Positions 1-8,952 of a DNA stretch of 64,000 nt are shown here, piece by piece. Source of the stretch: JAICYJ01 sp963797565 (GTDB taxonomy: Bacteria; Actinomycetota; Thermoleophilia; Gaiellales; JAICJC01). The stretch lies in assembly GCA_963797565.1 (NCBI GenBank), contig CAWCPM010000002.1:186001-250000 (forward strand), read 5' to 3'. Position 1 is the stretch's first letter. Every line of letters begins with the position of its first letter. Below the pieces are notes generated by a model. The model ran no database searches. It worked only from the letters and a program-made list of their open reading frames with translations, and was not told where the DNA came from. Position numbers and translations under genes: made by a program.

Positions 1-302
1 GAGAGGTGCACCTCGACGATCGGGCCCGTGAAGATCTCGAGCGCATCGCGGATGGCGTAGCTGTAGTGGCTCCATGCGCCGGGGTTGACGACGAGGGCGT
101 CGGTGCCCGAACAGGCCTCGTGAATCATGTCCACATACACGCCCTCGCTGTTGGTCTGAGAGCAGCGGGCGGACATGTCCAGCTCGTGGGCCCACTCCTG
201 GATCCGGGTCTCCAGCTGTCGCAGCGTCATGTCGCCGTACTGCTCAGGGTCACGACGACCGAGCATGTTCAGGTTTACGCCGTTCAGGACCGTGACCTGC
301 AT
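1..302 (-). CDS. aroQ: 3-dehydroquinate dehydratase type II (partial)
   Basis: The reverse strand from an ATG at 302 encodes about 100 residues of a type II dehydroquinase, cut by the window edge; the family is about 150 residues long. Visible family signatures are the N-terminal NGVNLNMLGRRDPEQYG, which includes the active-site Arg and Tyr region, then QTNSEGVYVDMIHEA and LVVNPGAWSHYSYAIRDAL. The enzyme dehydrates 3-dehydroquinate to 3-dehydroshikimate in the cytoplasmic shikimate pathway. It lies on the same strand as aroKB and aroC, but a gene on the opposite strand separates it from them. Confidence 0.93.
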   Translation of the reverse strand, partial: MQVTVLNGVNLNMLGRRDPEQYGDMTLRQLETRIQEWAHELDMSARCSQTNSEGVYVDMIHEACSGTDALVVNPGAWSHYSYAIRDALEIFTGPIVEVHL

Positions 303-456
303 GGCCGCGAAGGGTACTGGAAGGCCGCGGCACCATGTCTCGCGCGCGCGGCGCACGGCGGGGGGTGATTCGTGGCAGGTCCGGCACGGCTCGTGACTGA
401 CAGCTGACGGAGACCGCGTGCAGTCTGGGCGCCAACCCCTGACGAAAGGACATCGA

Positions 457-1248
457 ATGCGATTCCGCACCCTGCTGGCCGTGATGGCCGCAGCCATCGC
501 CGTGGCGGCCGGCTCCGCTCATGCCACGGCCGCCGAGACCAGCGTCTACAAGGTCTGGTTCCAGCGCAGCGGGAAGCTGTGGCTGGTGAAGCGCCAGCAG
601 CCGCTGACGGCCGCGCCGGCGCGCGCCGCCATGCAGGCGCTGCTGGCCGGGCCGAACCTGGCCGAGTCAGACGCGGGCGTCGGCTCGCAGGTGCCGGCAT
701 CGGCCGACCTGCTCGGCCTCTCGGTCGCCAACGGCACGGCCACCGTCGATCTCAGCAGCGGGTTCGCGGCCTCGGGCACGACCGCCCAGGTGCGCATGCG
801 GCTGGCGCAGCTGACCTGGACGCTGGGGCAGTTCCCAACCATCGACCGGGTCGCTCTGCAGGTGAACGGACGGGCCGTGTCCAGCCTGGCCGGGGTGAAG
901 CTGCCGCGGCCGATGACTCAGGACAGCTTCGCCGGCCTGCTGCCGCCGATCACCGTCTGGAACCCGGCGATCGGCACGGCCCTCTCGGGCAGCGTGCGGG
1001 TCAGCGGCAACGCGACGGTGTTCGAGGGCAGCCTGCACATCCGCATCCTCAACCACAACGGCACCGCCATCGCGCGCGCAAACACCACCGCGAGCTGCGG
1101 CACCGGCTGCCGTGGCGGATACACGGTGCTGGTGCCGTTCTCTGTCGGCGCCGACCAGCTGGGAACGATCGTCGTCACGGATGACGACACCGACGGCAAC
1201 GGCAAGCCGCAGCATCAGGTGCGGGTGCCGGTCGTGCTGCTCTCGTAG
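457..1248 (+). CDS. Secreted GerMN / Gmad2 domain protein
   Basis: The ATG at 457 is chosen because a GAAAGGA ribosome-binding site sits six bases upstream (444-450). A signal peptide (MRFRTLLAVMAAAIAVAAG, cleavage near SAHATA) is followed by a GerMN-like domain (about residues 35-145, with TVDLSSGF and LTWTLGQFPTIDRVALQVNG). The C-terminal Ig-like domain resembles Gmad2 (WNPAIGTALSGSVRVSGNATVFEGSL). GerMN/Gmad2 pairs occur in actinobacterial envelope proteins and in spore germination proteins of Firmicutes. The biochemical role is unknown; an extracytoplasmic, probably cell-wall-associated job is inferred. It is convergent with aroKB. Confidence 0.85.
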   Translation: MRFRTLLAVMAAAIAVAAGSAHATAAETSVYKVWFQRSGKLWLVKRQQPLTAAPARAAMQALLAGPNLAESDAGVGSQVPASADLLGLSVANGTATVDLSSGFAASGTTAQVRMRLAQLTWTLGQFPTIDRVALQVNGRAVSSLAGVKLPRPMTQDSFAGLLPPITVWNPAIGTALSGSVRVSGNATVFEGSLHIRILNHNGTAIARANTTASCGTGCRGGYTVLVPFSVGADQLGTIVVTDDDTDGNGKPQHQVRVPVVLLS

Positions 1249-1267
1249 ACGAGCGCAGTGCACGGGT

Positions 1268-1310
1268 GCTGGCGGGTGATGGTTGATCATCAACCGCTCA
1301 GCCCGCCAGC
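1268..1310. terminator. Bidirectional terminator-like hairpin
   Basis: Nine-base perfect arms (1268-1276 and 1302-1310) enclose a perfect 15-base palindrome GGTTGATCATCAACC (1281-1295). It sits between the converging GerMN gene (stop 1248) and aroKB (stop 1298-1300), and the right arm lies inside the last aroKB codons. There is no T-run, so termination is inferred from position and stem strength only. Confidence 0.5.
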
Positions 1311-2794
1311 GCCCGCCCGATCGCGAGGTCGATCAGCTCGTCGTCGACGTCCACACCCCAGACCGGCTTCCCGACCTGCTCCAGCAGCACGAACCGGACG
1401 CGGCCCTCGACCGACTTCTTGTCGCGGCGAAGCGCCTCCCGCACTGCGGCCGCATCGACGCCCGCAAAGCCGGTTGGCAGCTCGTGCATCCGCAGCAGCT
1501 CCCTCACGTCGGCCTCCAGCGAGGGGTCGAGGCCGGCGACCTTTCCCGACAGCCACAGCGCCGGCAGCAGCCCGACGGCCACCGCCTCGCCGTGGGCGAT
1601 GCCGGTGAACCCGGCCGCGGCCTCGATCGCGTGGCCGATCGAGTGGCCCAGGTTGAGCACGGCGCGCATGTCCTGCTCGCGCGGATCGACCGCCACCACG
1701 TGGGCCTTGTAGGCGGCGCAGCGGCGGATCAGCTCCAGCCGCTGCTCGGTGGCTCCCCGCCCCGGCTCCCACGCCTGCACCATCTCCCACAGCCGCCCGC
1801 CCGCCAGAAGGCCGGTCTTGATCACCTCGGCGAAGCCGCAGGCCCACTCGCGAACGGGCAGCGTCTCAAGCAGACCCGGGTCGGTCACCACCCACTCGGC
1901 CGGGTGAAAGGCCCCCACGTAGTTCTTGGCGCCGGGCAGGTCGATTCCGGTCTTGCCGCCGATGGCCGCGTCCACCATGCCCACCAGCGAGGTCGGCGCC
2001 GCGATCCACGGCACGCCACGCTGGTAGGTGGCGGCCACGAACCCGGCCGCGTCGGTGGCAGCGCCGCCGCCCAGGCCCACCACCACGTCGCCGCGCTCCA
2101 GGCCCAGGTCGGCCAGCCGCGTCCACGCCTGTCGCGCCACCGCCACCGTCTTGGCAGCCTCGCCCACCGGAAGTCGCACCGTCACCAGCGGCTCCACCGG
2201 CGCACCGACCAGCCGCAGCACCGCGCGGTCCGCTATCAGGGCCGCGCGCCGCGCGCCCACCAGCCGCGGCAGCTCGGCCAGCGCGCCCGGCCGGCTGAGC
2301 GGTACCAGCAGCGGCTCGCCGCCCTCCAGCTGCTCCGCGTCGACCAGCGCGTCGGCGGCCGCGTGGTACAGCGGCCGGCGCTGCTCGTACAGCTCGGCGA
2401 AACCGCGCGCCTCCACGGCCAGCGGCCGGTCATCGGCCTCCGCCTCGATCCGGCGCCAGGCGGTCTGCACCGACACGTCGAGCAGCACCGTGAAGCTGCC
2501 GTCGCGCAGCCGCTCGCGCGTGACAGGCGAGGTGATGGCGCCGCCGCCGAGCGCGATCACAACGTCCACCCGCTCGGTCAGGCGCGCGACGGCGCGCTCC
2601 TCGAGCTCGCGGAAGACGGCCTCGCCGTCCTCCAGGAAGATGCGCGGGATCGGCTTGCCGGCCTCGCGCTCCACCTCGGCGTCGCTGTCGGCCACATCCC
2701 AGCCCAGCCGCTCCGCGAGCTGGCCGGCCAGCGTCGATTTCCCGGAGCCCATGAAACCGATCAGGGCGATGTTCCGGTAGGGGCCGGGGATCAT
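1298..2794 (-). CDS. aroKB: Bifunctional shikimate kinase / 3-dehydroquinate synthase
   Basis: One 498-residue protein joins two shikimate pathway enzymes. Residues 1 to about 160 are shikimate kinase, with Walker A GFMGSGKST near residue 13, the DSDAEVE metal/shikimate region and the GGGAI motif. From about 165 to the end is 3-dehydroquinate synthase, with the NAD-binding GGGAATDAAGF, PTSLVGMVDAAIGGKTGID and the zinc-ligand segments GHSIGHAIE and HGEAVAVG. It would phosphorylate shikimate and cyclise DAHP to dehydroquinate in the cytosol. The start overlaps the aroC stop by four bases (2791-2794), so translation is probably coupled. Such aroK-aroB fusions are known in some actinobacteria. 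Confidence 0.96.
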   Translation of the reverse strand: MIPGPYRNIALIGFMGSGKSTLAGQLAERLGWDVADSDAEVEREAGKPIPRIFLEDGEAVFRELEERAVARLTERVDVVIALGGGAITSPVTRERLRDGSFTVLLDVSVQTAWRRIEAEADDRPLAVEARGFAELYEQRRPLYHAAADALVDAEQLEGGEPLLVPLSRPGALAELPRLVGARRAALIADRAVLRLVGAPVEPLVTVRLPVGEAAKTVAVARQAWTRLADLGLERGDVVVGLGGGAATDAAGFVAATYQRGVPWIAAPTSLVGMVDAAIGGKTGIDLPGAKNYVGAFHPAEWVVTDPGLLETLPVREWACGFAEVIKTGLLAGGRLWEMVQAWEPGRGATEQRLELIRRCAAYKAHVVAVDPREQDMRAVLNLGHSIGHAIEAAAGFTGIAHGEAVAVGLLPALWLSGKVAGLDPSLEADVRELLRMHELPTGFAGVDAAAVREALRRDKKSVEGRVRFVLLEQVGKPVWGVDVDDELIDLAIGRALAG

Positions 2795-3975
2795 GCCTGC
2801 GCGACGCGGGCCATGTAGGCGACGTGAGCGGCCACGAAATCCTCGATCGCGTCGCCGCCGAACTTCTCAAGCGCCGCCCGCGCGAGCTCGAATGCCACCC
2901 CCGCCTCGGCCACGACCGCGGCCGCCGGCAGTACCGTGACATCGCTGCGCTCGACGTGCGCGGCCTGCTGCTCGTGACTGCCCAGCTCGACGCTGGCGAG
3001 CGGCCGCATCAGGGTCGGCAGCGGCTTCCAGATCACGCGCACGATCAGGTCGGCACCGTTCGTGATCCCACCCTCGAGCCCGCCGGCACGGTCGGTCTCG
3101 CGGTAGAACCCGCGACCCTGGTCGTGGTGGATCTCATCGTGGACGCTCGACCCGCGGCGGCCGCTGGAGGCGATCGCGTCGCCGATCTCGACGCCCTTTG
3201 CCGACTGGATCGAGAGCATCGCGGCGGCCAGGCGGCCGTCCAGGCGCTGGCCGGCCGAGACGTGCGAGCCGAGCCCGGGCGGCACGCCGAACGCCCGCAC
3301 CTCGGTGACGCCTCCCAGCGTGTCGCGGTCGTTCTTCGCAGCCTCGATCTCGGCGATCATGGCCTGCTCGGCGCTGGGGTCGAGGCAGCGCACCTCGCTG
3401 GCCTCGGAGCGGTCGAAGTCGGCGGCCGTCAGCCAGGCCGGCGGCGTCGCCCGCACCGATCCGATCTGCAGCACGTGCGAGCGAACCTCGATCCCGATCG
3501 AGCGGCAGACGGCCTTGGCCACCGCGCCTGCTGCAACGCGTGCGGCCGTCTCGCGGGCGCTGGCGCGCTCCAGCACGTTGCGCACGTCGGTGTGCCCGTA
3601 CTTGAGAACGCCGGACAGGTCGGCGTGGCCGGGACGGGGCAGCCGGATCGGCTTGCCGCGCCAGCCGTAGGCCTCGAGCGCCTCCTCCGGCACCGGCCAC
3701 GGGTTCATCGGCTCGGTCCAGTTCTTGTGGTCGCGGTTCTCGATGAAGAACGCGATCGGGCTGCCCAGCGTGCGTCCGTGGCGCAGTCCGCCGTTGGGCA
3801 CGACGTCGTCGGTCTCGAGCTTCTGGCGCGGGCTGCGGCCATAGCCGGCCTGGCGCCGGGCAAGGTCACGGCGGATCAGCTCGTGGTCGAGCTCGAGGCC
3901 GGCCGGCACGCCGCTGACCACGACGGTCAGCCCCGGGCCGTGGGATTCGCCGGCTGTGACGTAGGAGAGCTCCAT
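2791..3975 (-). CDS. aroC: Chorismate synthase
   Basis: The 394-residue protein has all chorismate synthase signatures: GESHGPGL at the N-terminus, RPGHADLSG, RASARETAARVAAG and GGLEGGITNG. It is a flavin-dependent enzyme converting EPSP to chorismate, the last common step for aromatic amino acids and folate. It is the first gene of a tight aroC-aroKB unit (four-base overlap). A few bases separate its ATG from the end of the GNAT gene, which may belong to the same transcript. Confidence 0.97.
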   Translation of the reverse strand: MELSYVTAGESHGPGLTVVVSGVPAGLELDHELIRRDLARRQAGYGRSPRQKLETDDVVPNGGLRHGRTLGSPIAFFIENRDHKNWTEPMNPWPVPEEALEAYGWRGKPIRLPRPGHADLSGVLKYGHTDVRNVLERASARETAARVAAGAVAKAVCRSIGIEVRSHVLQIGSVRATPPAWLTAADFDRSEASEVRCLDPSAEQAMIAEIEAAKNDRDTLGGVTEVRAFGVPPGLGSHVSAGQRLDGRLAAAMLSIQSAKGVEIGDAIASSGRRGSSVHDEIHHDQGRGFYRETDRAGGLEGGITNGADLIVRVIWKPLPTLMRPLASVELGSHEQQAAHVERSDVTVLPAAAVVAEAGVAFELARAALEKFGGDAIEDFVAAHVAYMARVAQA

Positions 3976-3986
3976 GGGCCGAGAGC

Positions 3987-4448
3987 CTACCCGCCCGGCG
4001 CCAGTGACTTGCGGAAGAACACGCGGTCGAACCCGTCCTCGTGACGGCGATCGACGAGGTCGTATCCGAGCGACGGATACAGGCCCAGGTTCTCGGTCAT
4101 GAGCGCGTTCGTGTAGAGCTCGACGGCGCCCAGCCCGGCGTCGCGTGCGACCTGCTCGGCATGACCGATCAGCGATCGGCCGATCCCGCGCCCCTGCTCG
4201 GCCGGATCGACGGCGACGCTCTCGAGCAGCAGGGCCGTGCCCTGCAACCGCAGCACGAGCACGCCGACCACGCGGTCCTGGTCGGTCGCCACCCAGACGT
4301 CGCCGGCCGCGATCAGGGCGTCGAAGTCGGCTGCCATCGGGGCCGGCTCGCGGCCGATCCGCTCGACGTAGACGCGGTAGGCGGCGCTCGTGATCCTGGC
4401 GGCCGCGGCCGCGTCGCCGGCCGACGCCTTCCTAATCGCCGTCGGCAT
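3987..4448 (-). CDS. GNAT family N-acetyltransferase
   Basis: A 153-residue single-domain GNAT protein. The acetyl-CoA pyrophosphate-binding loop is QGRGIGRSLIGHAE (the Q-x-x-G-x-G/A motif), preceded by the beta4 strand LLLESVAVDPAE. The end ENLGLYPSLGYDLVDRR is the usual C-terminal GNAT motif. The substrate cannot be told from sequence. The start overlaps the end of the upstream FAD oxidase by 17 bases (4432-4448), so the two are likely co-translated ahead of aroC. Confidence 0.9.
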   Translation of the reverse strand: MPTAIRKASAGDAAAAARITSAAYRVYVERIGREPAPMAADFDALIAAGDVWVATDQDRVVGVLVLRLQGTALLLESVAVDPAEQGRGIGRSLIGHAEQVARDAGLGAVELYTNALMTENLGLYPSLGYDLVDRRHEDGFDRVFFRKSLAPGG

Positions 4449-5589
4449 GCGACCGGGTGGGCGAGAACGGCGCGGGGTCGGTGAACGGCTCCGTGCCGAG
4501 CACCATCTCCGCCACCAGCCGCCCGGAGCCGGCGCCGGCCAGGATCCCGTCGCTCGAGTGCCCCGCGCACACGGCCAGCCCGTCCTCGAGGTGGCCGATG
4601 TAGGGCAGCTCGTCGGGCGTGAAGGGACGCAAACCGTTCCATGTGGTCTGTACCTCGATCGACGCCAGGGCCGGCAGCAGCTGGCAGACGCGTGCCGCCG
4701 TGTCGCGCAGCGCGCCGGCGCTCTCGTCGCCCTCCCGCAACGCCGGGGCGCGCGTGGCCCCGACCATGATCGAGCCGTCCGCGTTCTGGTGAGCGGTCAT
4801 GGCCGTGGCCGAGCGCGGGCCGAAGACAGCCACGTCGCCGTCGGCGAGGTCGCTCATCAGCATCGGCTCGCCCGGCTGCGGGCCTCGGGCCAGCGCGTAG
4901 CCGGCCTCGTAGACGATATGGCGGACGAGCGGCGGCGCCGGAGCGGTGATCGCGAGCCACCCGCGCACCGGCCGGATCAGCAGCTCATATCCGGCGGTCT
5001 GGGCGAGCCGCCGCGACCAGGCGCCGGCGGCGATCACGACCGTGCCGGCGCGCTCGAAGCCGCCGTCGGTGACGACCGAGCCGGGCGCGACGCGCTTGAC
5101 GTCGACGTGGCAGCGGATGTCCGCGCCGGCGCGGCGGGCCATCTCGGCCGCAGCCGCCGTCAGCGCGGCCGGATCGGTGCGGCGGCCGCCGGGCATCAAG
5201 AGCCCGCCCGACACGGTGGGAGCCAGGCCCGGCTCGGCCTCGAGCACGCCGTCGCGGTCGAGCATCGTGCCGTCGGCCGGAACGTTCGCGCCCAGGCGCT
5301 CGAGCTGGGCCTCGCTGGTGGCCAGGAACAGCGTGCCGATCGGCTCCCGGTCGAGCGCCAGGTCGAGGCCGGCGCTGTCGGCCAGGTGGTCGTAGAGCCG
5401 GTTCGACTCGGCGAACAGCGGCTGCATCGGATCGACCTCGGGCTCGAGCAGCAGGCCCTGGCTGCGGCGGGTGGCGCCCGACGCCAGATGGCCGCGCTCG
5501 AGCAGCAGCACCTCGGCTCCGCGCTCGGCCAGCTGCCAGGCGGTGGTGGCGCCGATCATGCCGCCGCCGATCACGATCACATCGGGCAT
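4432..5589 (-). CDS. FAD-dependent amino-acid oxidase (DAO / ThiO-like)
   Basis: A 385-residue flavoprotein of the DAO superfamily. The N-terminal Rossmann motif is IVIGGGMIGATTAWQLAERG followed by the acidic LLLERG ribose-binding end. The C-terminal segment PYIGHLEDGLAVCAGHSSDGI is the second FAD-contacting motif typical of glycine oxidase ThiO and sarcosine oxidase. No thi genes are near, so a role in thiazole synthesis is only a possibility; oxidation of glycine or another secondary or D-amino acid is equally plausible. It shares a short overlap with the downstream GNAT. Confidence 0.85.
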   Translation of the reverse strand: MPDVIVIGGGMIGATTAWQLAERGAEVLLLERGHLASGATRRSQGLLLEPEVDPMQPLFAESNRLYDHLADSAGLDLALDREPIGTLFLATSEAQLERLGANVPADGTMLDRDGVLEAEPGLAPTVSGGLLMPGGRRTDPAALTAAAAEMARRAGADIRCHVDVKRVAPGSVVTDGGFERAGTVVIAAGAWSRRLAQTAGYELLIRPVRGWLAITAPAPPLVRHIVYEAGYALARGPQPGEPMLMSDLADGDVAVFGPRSATAMTAHQNADGSIMVGATRAPALREGDESAGALRDTAARVCQLLPALASIEVQTTWNGLRPFTPDELPYIGHLEDGLAVCAGHSSDGILAGAGSGRLVAEMVLGTEPFTDPAPFSPTRSHADGD

Positions 5590-5634
5590 TGCGCCAGCCT
5601 ACAGTCCGCGCCCGGCGTGGCCGATAGCTACCGC

Positions 5635-6264
5635 ATGGAGTTCGCAGTTCCGGTGGTGGGATTCGCGCTTGGATGGCCGATCGAGTGGCTGATCCAGCGG
5701 TTTCCCCTGGGCGAGGGCACGCCGCCCTCGGTGCGCCGCCGCTGGCTCATGGCCGGGCTCATGGCCGGGCTGTTCGCGGGGCTGACGCTGCAGATCGGGA
5801 TCGAGCCGCAGCTGGCGCCGGCGCTGCTTCTGACCGCGCTGATCGTGCCCGCCTCGGTGATCGACATCAACCACCGCATCATCCCCAACCTGATCAACTA
5901 CCCGGGCGCCGTGCTGGTGTTCGTGGTGGCATGCATCGCGCAGCCCGACCGCATCGCGGAGTTCGCCATCAGCGGCATCGTCTGCTTCCTGTTCCTGGGG
6001 ACGGCCTGGCTGATCTCGCCGCGCGGCATGGGCCTGGGCGACGTCAAGATGGCGCTGATGATCGGCCTCGGCACCGGACGCTACGCGTACGTGGCGCTGC
6101 TGTTCGGCTTCATCGCGTCAACCGCCCTGTCGGCGTACCTGCTCCTGCGGCTCGGCGCCAAGGCCCGCAAGGCCACGTTCCCGTTCGGGCCGTTCCTGGC
6201 GTTCGGCACCGAGGTCGCGCTGCTCTGGGGCCCGCCACTCTCGAAGCACCTGATCGGTTTTTAG
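5635..6264 (+). CDS. A24 family prepilin peptidase-like membrane protein
   Basis: A 209-residue polytopic membrane protein whose two aspartates are in the type IV prepilin peptidase positions: VIDINHRIIPN and the GxGD-type motif GMGLGDVKMAL. The CxxC-containing N-terminal methyltransferase domain of PilD is absent, so it resembles the peptidase-only TadV/CpaA or GspO-C form. It would cleave prepilin leaders at the inner membrane face. The ATG at 5635 is chosen because the longer upstream frame lies antisense to the oxidase gene. No pilus assembly ATPase is in the window, but pilin-like N-termini are found at 36.3 and 39.2 kb. Confidence 0.88.
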   Translation: MEFAVPVVGFALGWPIEWLIQRFPLGEGTPPSVRRRWLMAGLMAGLFAGLTLQIGIEPQLAPALLLTALIVPASVIDINHRIIPNLINYPGAVLVFVVACIAQPDRIAEFAISGIVCFLFLGTAWLISPRGMGLGDVKMALMIGLGTGRYAYVALLFGFIASTALSAYLLLRLGAKARKATFPFGPFLAFGTEVALLWGPPLSKHLIGF

Positions 6265-6390
6265 AGGTCGATCGATATCTCTCGCGAGCCTGGCCGCTGC
6301 GTTCGGTTTGAGGTCACGGTTGCCGTGGTGGCTACGGCTGCGAACCGTCCAGACACCACGGAGATACCGATCAACCATCTAGCGGCGCTC

Positions 6391-7158
6391 TTAGCTCGGC
6401 TCGTCGGCCTCGTGGATGCGACGAGCGATGCCGGCCGCCAGCGATCGCGGCGCCAGCCGCGCCCCGGCCGCGCCCAGGCGGTTGACCTTGCCGGGGATCA
6501 CCACCGCCCGGCCCGCCATCATGCCGGCGTAGCCCTCGCGGGCAACCTCGAACGGCTCCATCACCCGCGAGCTCGTGAACCGGTTGCGTGACACCTCGGC
6601 GCGGTCGACGAACGCCGTGCGGGTCGGCCCCGGGCACAGCGTCGTCACGGATACGCCGGTCTCGTCCAGCTCCGCCCGGATCGCCTCGGAGAACGACAGC
6701 ACGTAGGCCTTGCTGGCGTAGTAGACGGCCATCAGCGGCCCCGGCTGGAACGCAGCCGTGGACGCGACGTTCAGGATCCGGCCCGAGCCGCGGTCGACCA
6801 TCGCCGGCAGGAACATCCGTGTCAGCTGCGTCAACGCCGCCACGTTCACCTGCAGCATCTCGCTGAGGATGGCGGGGTCCTCGTCGGCGAACGACCCGCG
6901 GTGCCCGAACCCGGCGTTGTTGACCAGGAAATCCACCTCGCCGCATTCGTCGAACAGCGACAGCGGCGCGATCGGGTTGGACAGGTCGCGCGGGATCGCC
7001 CGCACCTCGACCCGGTAGCGTTCCTCCAGCTCACGGGAGATCACGGCCAGCCGCTCGCCACCCCGCGCCACCAGCACGAGGTCATGGCCATCGCCGGCAA
7101 ACAGCCGCGCCAGCTCCAGCCCGATCCCCCCTGAAGCACCGGTCACGAGCGCGATCAC
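6391..7158 (-). CDS. Short-chain dehydrogenase/reductase
   Basis: A classical SDR of 255 residues: cofactor motif TGASGGIG at residues 6-13, NNAG, and catalytic Ser with YxxxK (VASTAAF then YYASK). The segment LCPGPTRTAF is the usual PG motif. It would reduce or oxidise a small carbonyl or hydroxyl substrate with NAD(P)H, but the substrate is unknown. It follows aroE on the same strand by ten bases, so it may be last in the alaS-ruvX-mltG-aroE transcript. Confidence 0.93.
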   Translation of the reverse strand: MIALVTGASGGIGLELARLFAGDGHDLVLVARGGERLAVISRELEERYRVEVRAIPRDLSNPIAPLSLFDECGEVDFLVNNAGFGHRGSFADEDPAILSEMLQVNVAALTQLTRMFLPAMVDRGSGRILNVASTAAFQPGPLMAVYYASKAYVLSFSEAIRAELDETGVSVTTLCPGPTRTAFVDRAEVSRNRFTSSRVMEPFEVAREGYAGMMAGRAVVIPGKVNRLGAAGARLAPRSLAAGIARRIHEADEPS

Positions 7159-7167
7159 GCGCCTAGC

Positions 7168-7992
7168 TTATGCGATTGTGGCGTTTCGCACTGCAGCGCG
7201 CATGATCTCGATCGGCGGCTCCGCGCCCGTGAACAGCCGGAAGGCCAGCGCCCCCTGGCCGACCAGTACCTCGAGTCCGTCCACCGCCTTTGCGCCCCGC
7301 TCCCGCGCGGACACGATCAGGCCCGTCTCGGCGCCGTCTCCGCGATACGCCAGATCGCACACCACGCGGCCGTCGAGCAGCCCCGCATCGAGTGGCAGCC
7401 GGTCCGCCTCCCCGGCCTGCCCGAGAGGCGTCGCATTCACGATCAGCTCAGGCGCTTCGCGGGCCGGCCAGCCGGTCGCCGTCGCCCCCAGCTCCTGCGC
7501 CAGCTGCTCGGCCGCCTCCCGCCGCCGCGCCGAAACCGTCACCGCCAGACCGGCACCGGCCAGCGCCGCCACCGCCGCCCGCGCCGCGCCGCCCGCGCCC
7601 AGCACCAGCGCACCCGGCCCCGGCAGATCCCCGATCGCGTCCAGCATGCCCTGGCCGTCGGTGGTCTCGCCGCGCAGCCGCCCGCCGTCCAGCATCAGCA
7701 CCGTGTTGGCCGAGTCCGCGCGGCGCGCCTCCGGCGACAGCTCGTCGCAGATCGCCGCGGTCGCCTGCTTGTGGGGGATGGTGACGTTCAGCCCCGCGAA
7801 CCCGAGTGCGGCCGCCCCTCGCAGCGCCTGTTCCAGCCGCGCCGGCTCCACCGGCATCGCCACGTAGGCCCAGTCCATCTCCAGCGCGGCGTACGCGGCG
7901 TTGTGCATCTGCGGCGAGCGGGAATGCTCGACCGGCCACCCGATCACGCCCGCCAGCCGCGTGCCACCACCGATCCGTCGCTCACCCGCCAT
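7168..7992 (-). CDS. aroE: Shikimate dehydrogenase
   Basis: The 274-residue protein begins with the shikimate-binding SRSPQMHN and carries NVTIPHK (catalytic Lys), the NADP-binding GAGGAARA and the C-terminal DGLEVLVGQGALAF. It reduces 3-dehydroshikimate to shikimate in the cytosol. The start overlaps the end of mltG by 11 bases, so the ruvX-mltG-aroE run is very likely one operon. The pairing of mltG and aroE downstream of ruvX is common in Gram-positive and actinobacterial genomes. Confidence 0.97.
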   Translation of the reverse strand: MAGERRIGGGTRLAGVIGWPVEHSRSPQMHNAAYAALEMDWAYVAMPVEPARLEQALRGAAALGFAGLNVTIPHKQATAAICDELSPEARRADSANTVLMLDGGRLRGETTDGQGMLDAIGDLPGPGALVLGAGGAARAAVAALAGAGLAVTVSARRREAAEQLAQELGATATGWPAREAPELIVNATPLGQAGEADRLPLDAGLLDGRVVCDLAYRGDGAETGLIVSARERGAKAVDGLEVLVGQGALAFRLFTGAEPPIEIMRAAVRNATIA

Positions 7993-8935
7993 GGTTCAGG
8001 AAGTCCTGGTAGTTGTTGGTGAAGTAGTGGCTGCCGTCGGGCTTCGCGACGTAGTAGAGGTAGTTCACGTTCGCGGGGTGCGCGGCCGCCTCCAGCGACT
8101 TCAGCCCCGGGTTGCAGATCGGCGTCGGAGGCAGGCCGTGTCGCACGCGCGTGTTGTAGGGCGTGTTGGCAGTCAGCTCGCTCTCGGTCAACTGGTGCGT
8201 CCAGGAGCCGTACTCGTAGAGCAGCGTGGCGTCGATGCCAAGCGTCATGCCCAGGTGCAGCCGGTTGTAGATGACGGCCGCGATCAGCGGCCGGTCCTTG
8301 TCCACCCGGGCCTCACGCTCGATCATCGAGGCGATCGTGAGCACGTCGTAGTTGGTCAGGTTCTTCGAGCGCGCGTAGCTCATGTTCACCTGCGAGAACT
8401 CCTGCTGGAAGGCGCCCTCCTGCTGCGCGATCAGCGTCTGCGCGCGCTCGTGCGGCCGCACCGGGTAGGTGGCCGGGAACAGGAACCCCTCCATGCTGTG
8501 GGGGTGGCCGAACCCGGCGGGCGGCGCCGCGTGAGCGAGCGCGTGCCTGTACGCGGCCGTCGAGATGCCGACCGTCGGCACGCGAGCAGCGATCTCGCTG
8601 TTGCGGAACCCCTCCGGCACCACCAGCTTGGTCAGCCGCACCTGGACGGCGCCGTTGTCCAGCGCGTGGATGATCACGTCGTAGTCGGTGCCCGCCCGGA
8701 ACTGGTAGCGGCCGGCCTTGAAGGACGACCCCTGACCCTGCTCCTTCGCGTAGTTCCGGAAGCGGCCGCCGTCGCTGACGACGCCGTCCTGCTGCAGGAT
8801 GCCGCCGATGCCCCCGGCATCGGTGCCGCTCGGGATCACAACCGTGATCATGGGCCCATGCGGATCCGCTGCCGGCTTCGACGAGTCGGGCAGGACGCGG
8901 CGCACGCCCTCGTAGGCGAGCAGGACGGCCGCCAC
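7982..8935 (-). CDS. mltG: Endolytic murein transglycosylase MltG (YceG-like)
   Basis: This YceG-family protein carries the catalytic Glu context TIASMIEREARV and the family segments YNRL, LGIDATLLYEYG and YNTRVRHGLPPTPICNPG. The enzyme is membrane-anchored and cuts nascent peptidoglycan glycan strands. The GTG at 8935 yields 317 residues but leaves only half a membrane anchor. In-frame codons just upstream (reading LIALAVLVAAVLL) complete it, so a start at CTG 8956, overlapping the ruvX stop, or elsewhere upstream is likely. It overlaps aroE downstream. Confidence 0.93.
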   Translation of the reverse strand: MAAVLLAYEGVRRVLPDSSKPAADPHGPMITVVIPSGTDAGGIGGILQQDGVVSDGGRFRNYAKEQGQGSSFKAGRYQFRAGTDYDVIIHALDNGAVQVRLTKLVVPEGFRNSEIAARVPTVGISTAAYRHALAHAAPPAGFGHPHSMEGFLFPATYPVRPHERAQTLIAQQEGAFQQEFSQVNMSYARSKNLTNYDVLTIASMIEREARVDKDRPLIAAVIYNRLHLGMTLGIDATLLYEYGSWTHQLTESELTANTPYNTRVRHGLPPTPICNPGLKSLEAAAHPANVNYLYYVAKPDGSHYFTNNYQDFLNHGG

Positions 8936-8952
8936 CAGGACGGCCAGGGCGA

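Noticed and set aside
1283..2818. A 511-residue plus-strand frame opposite aroKB
   Set aside because: Low-complexity antisense frame; aroKB on the minus strand has all catalytic motifs.
4390..5634. Long N-terminal extension of the A24 peptidase
   Set aside because: It lies antisense to the FAD oxidase gene and has no hydrophobic or family-like sequence before residue MEFAVP at 5635.
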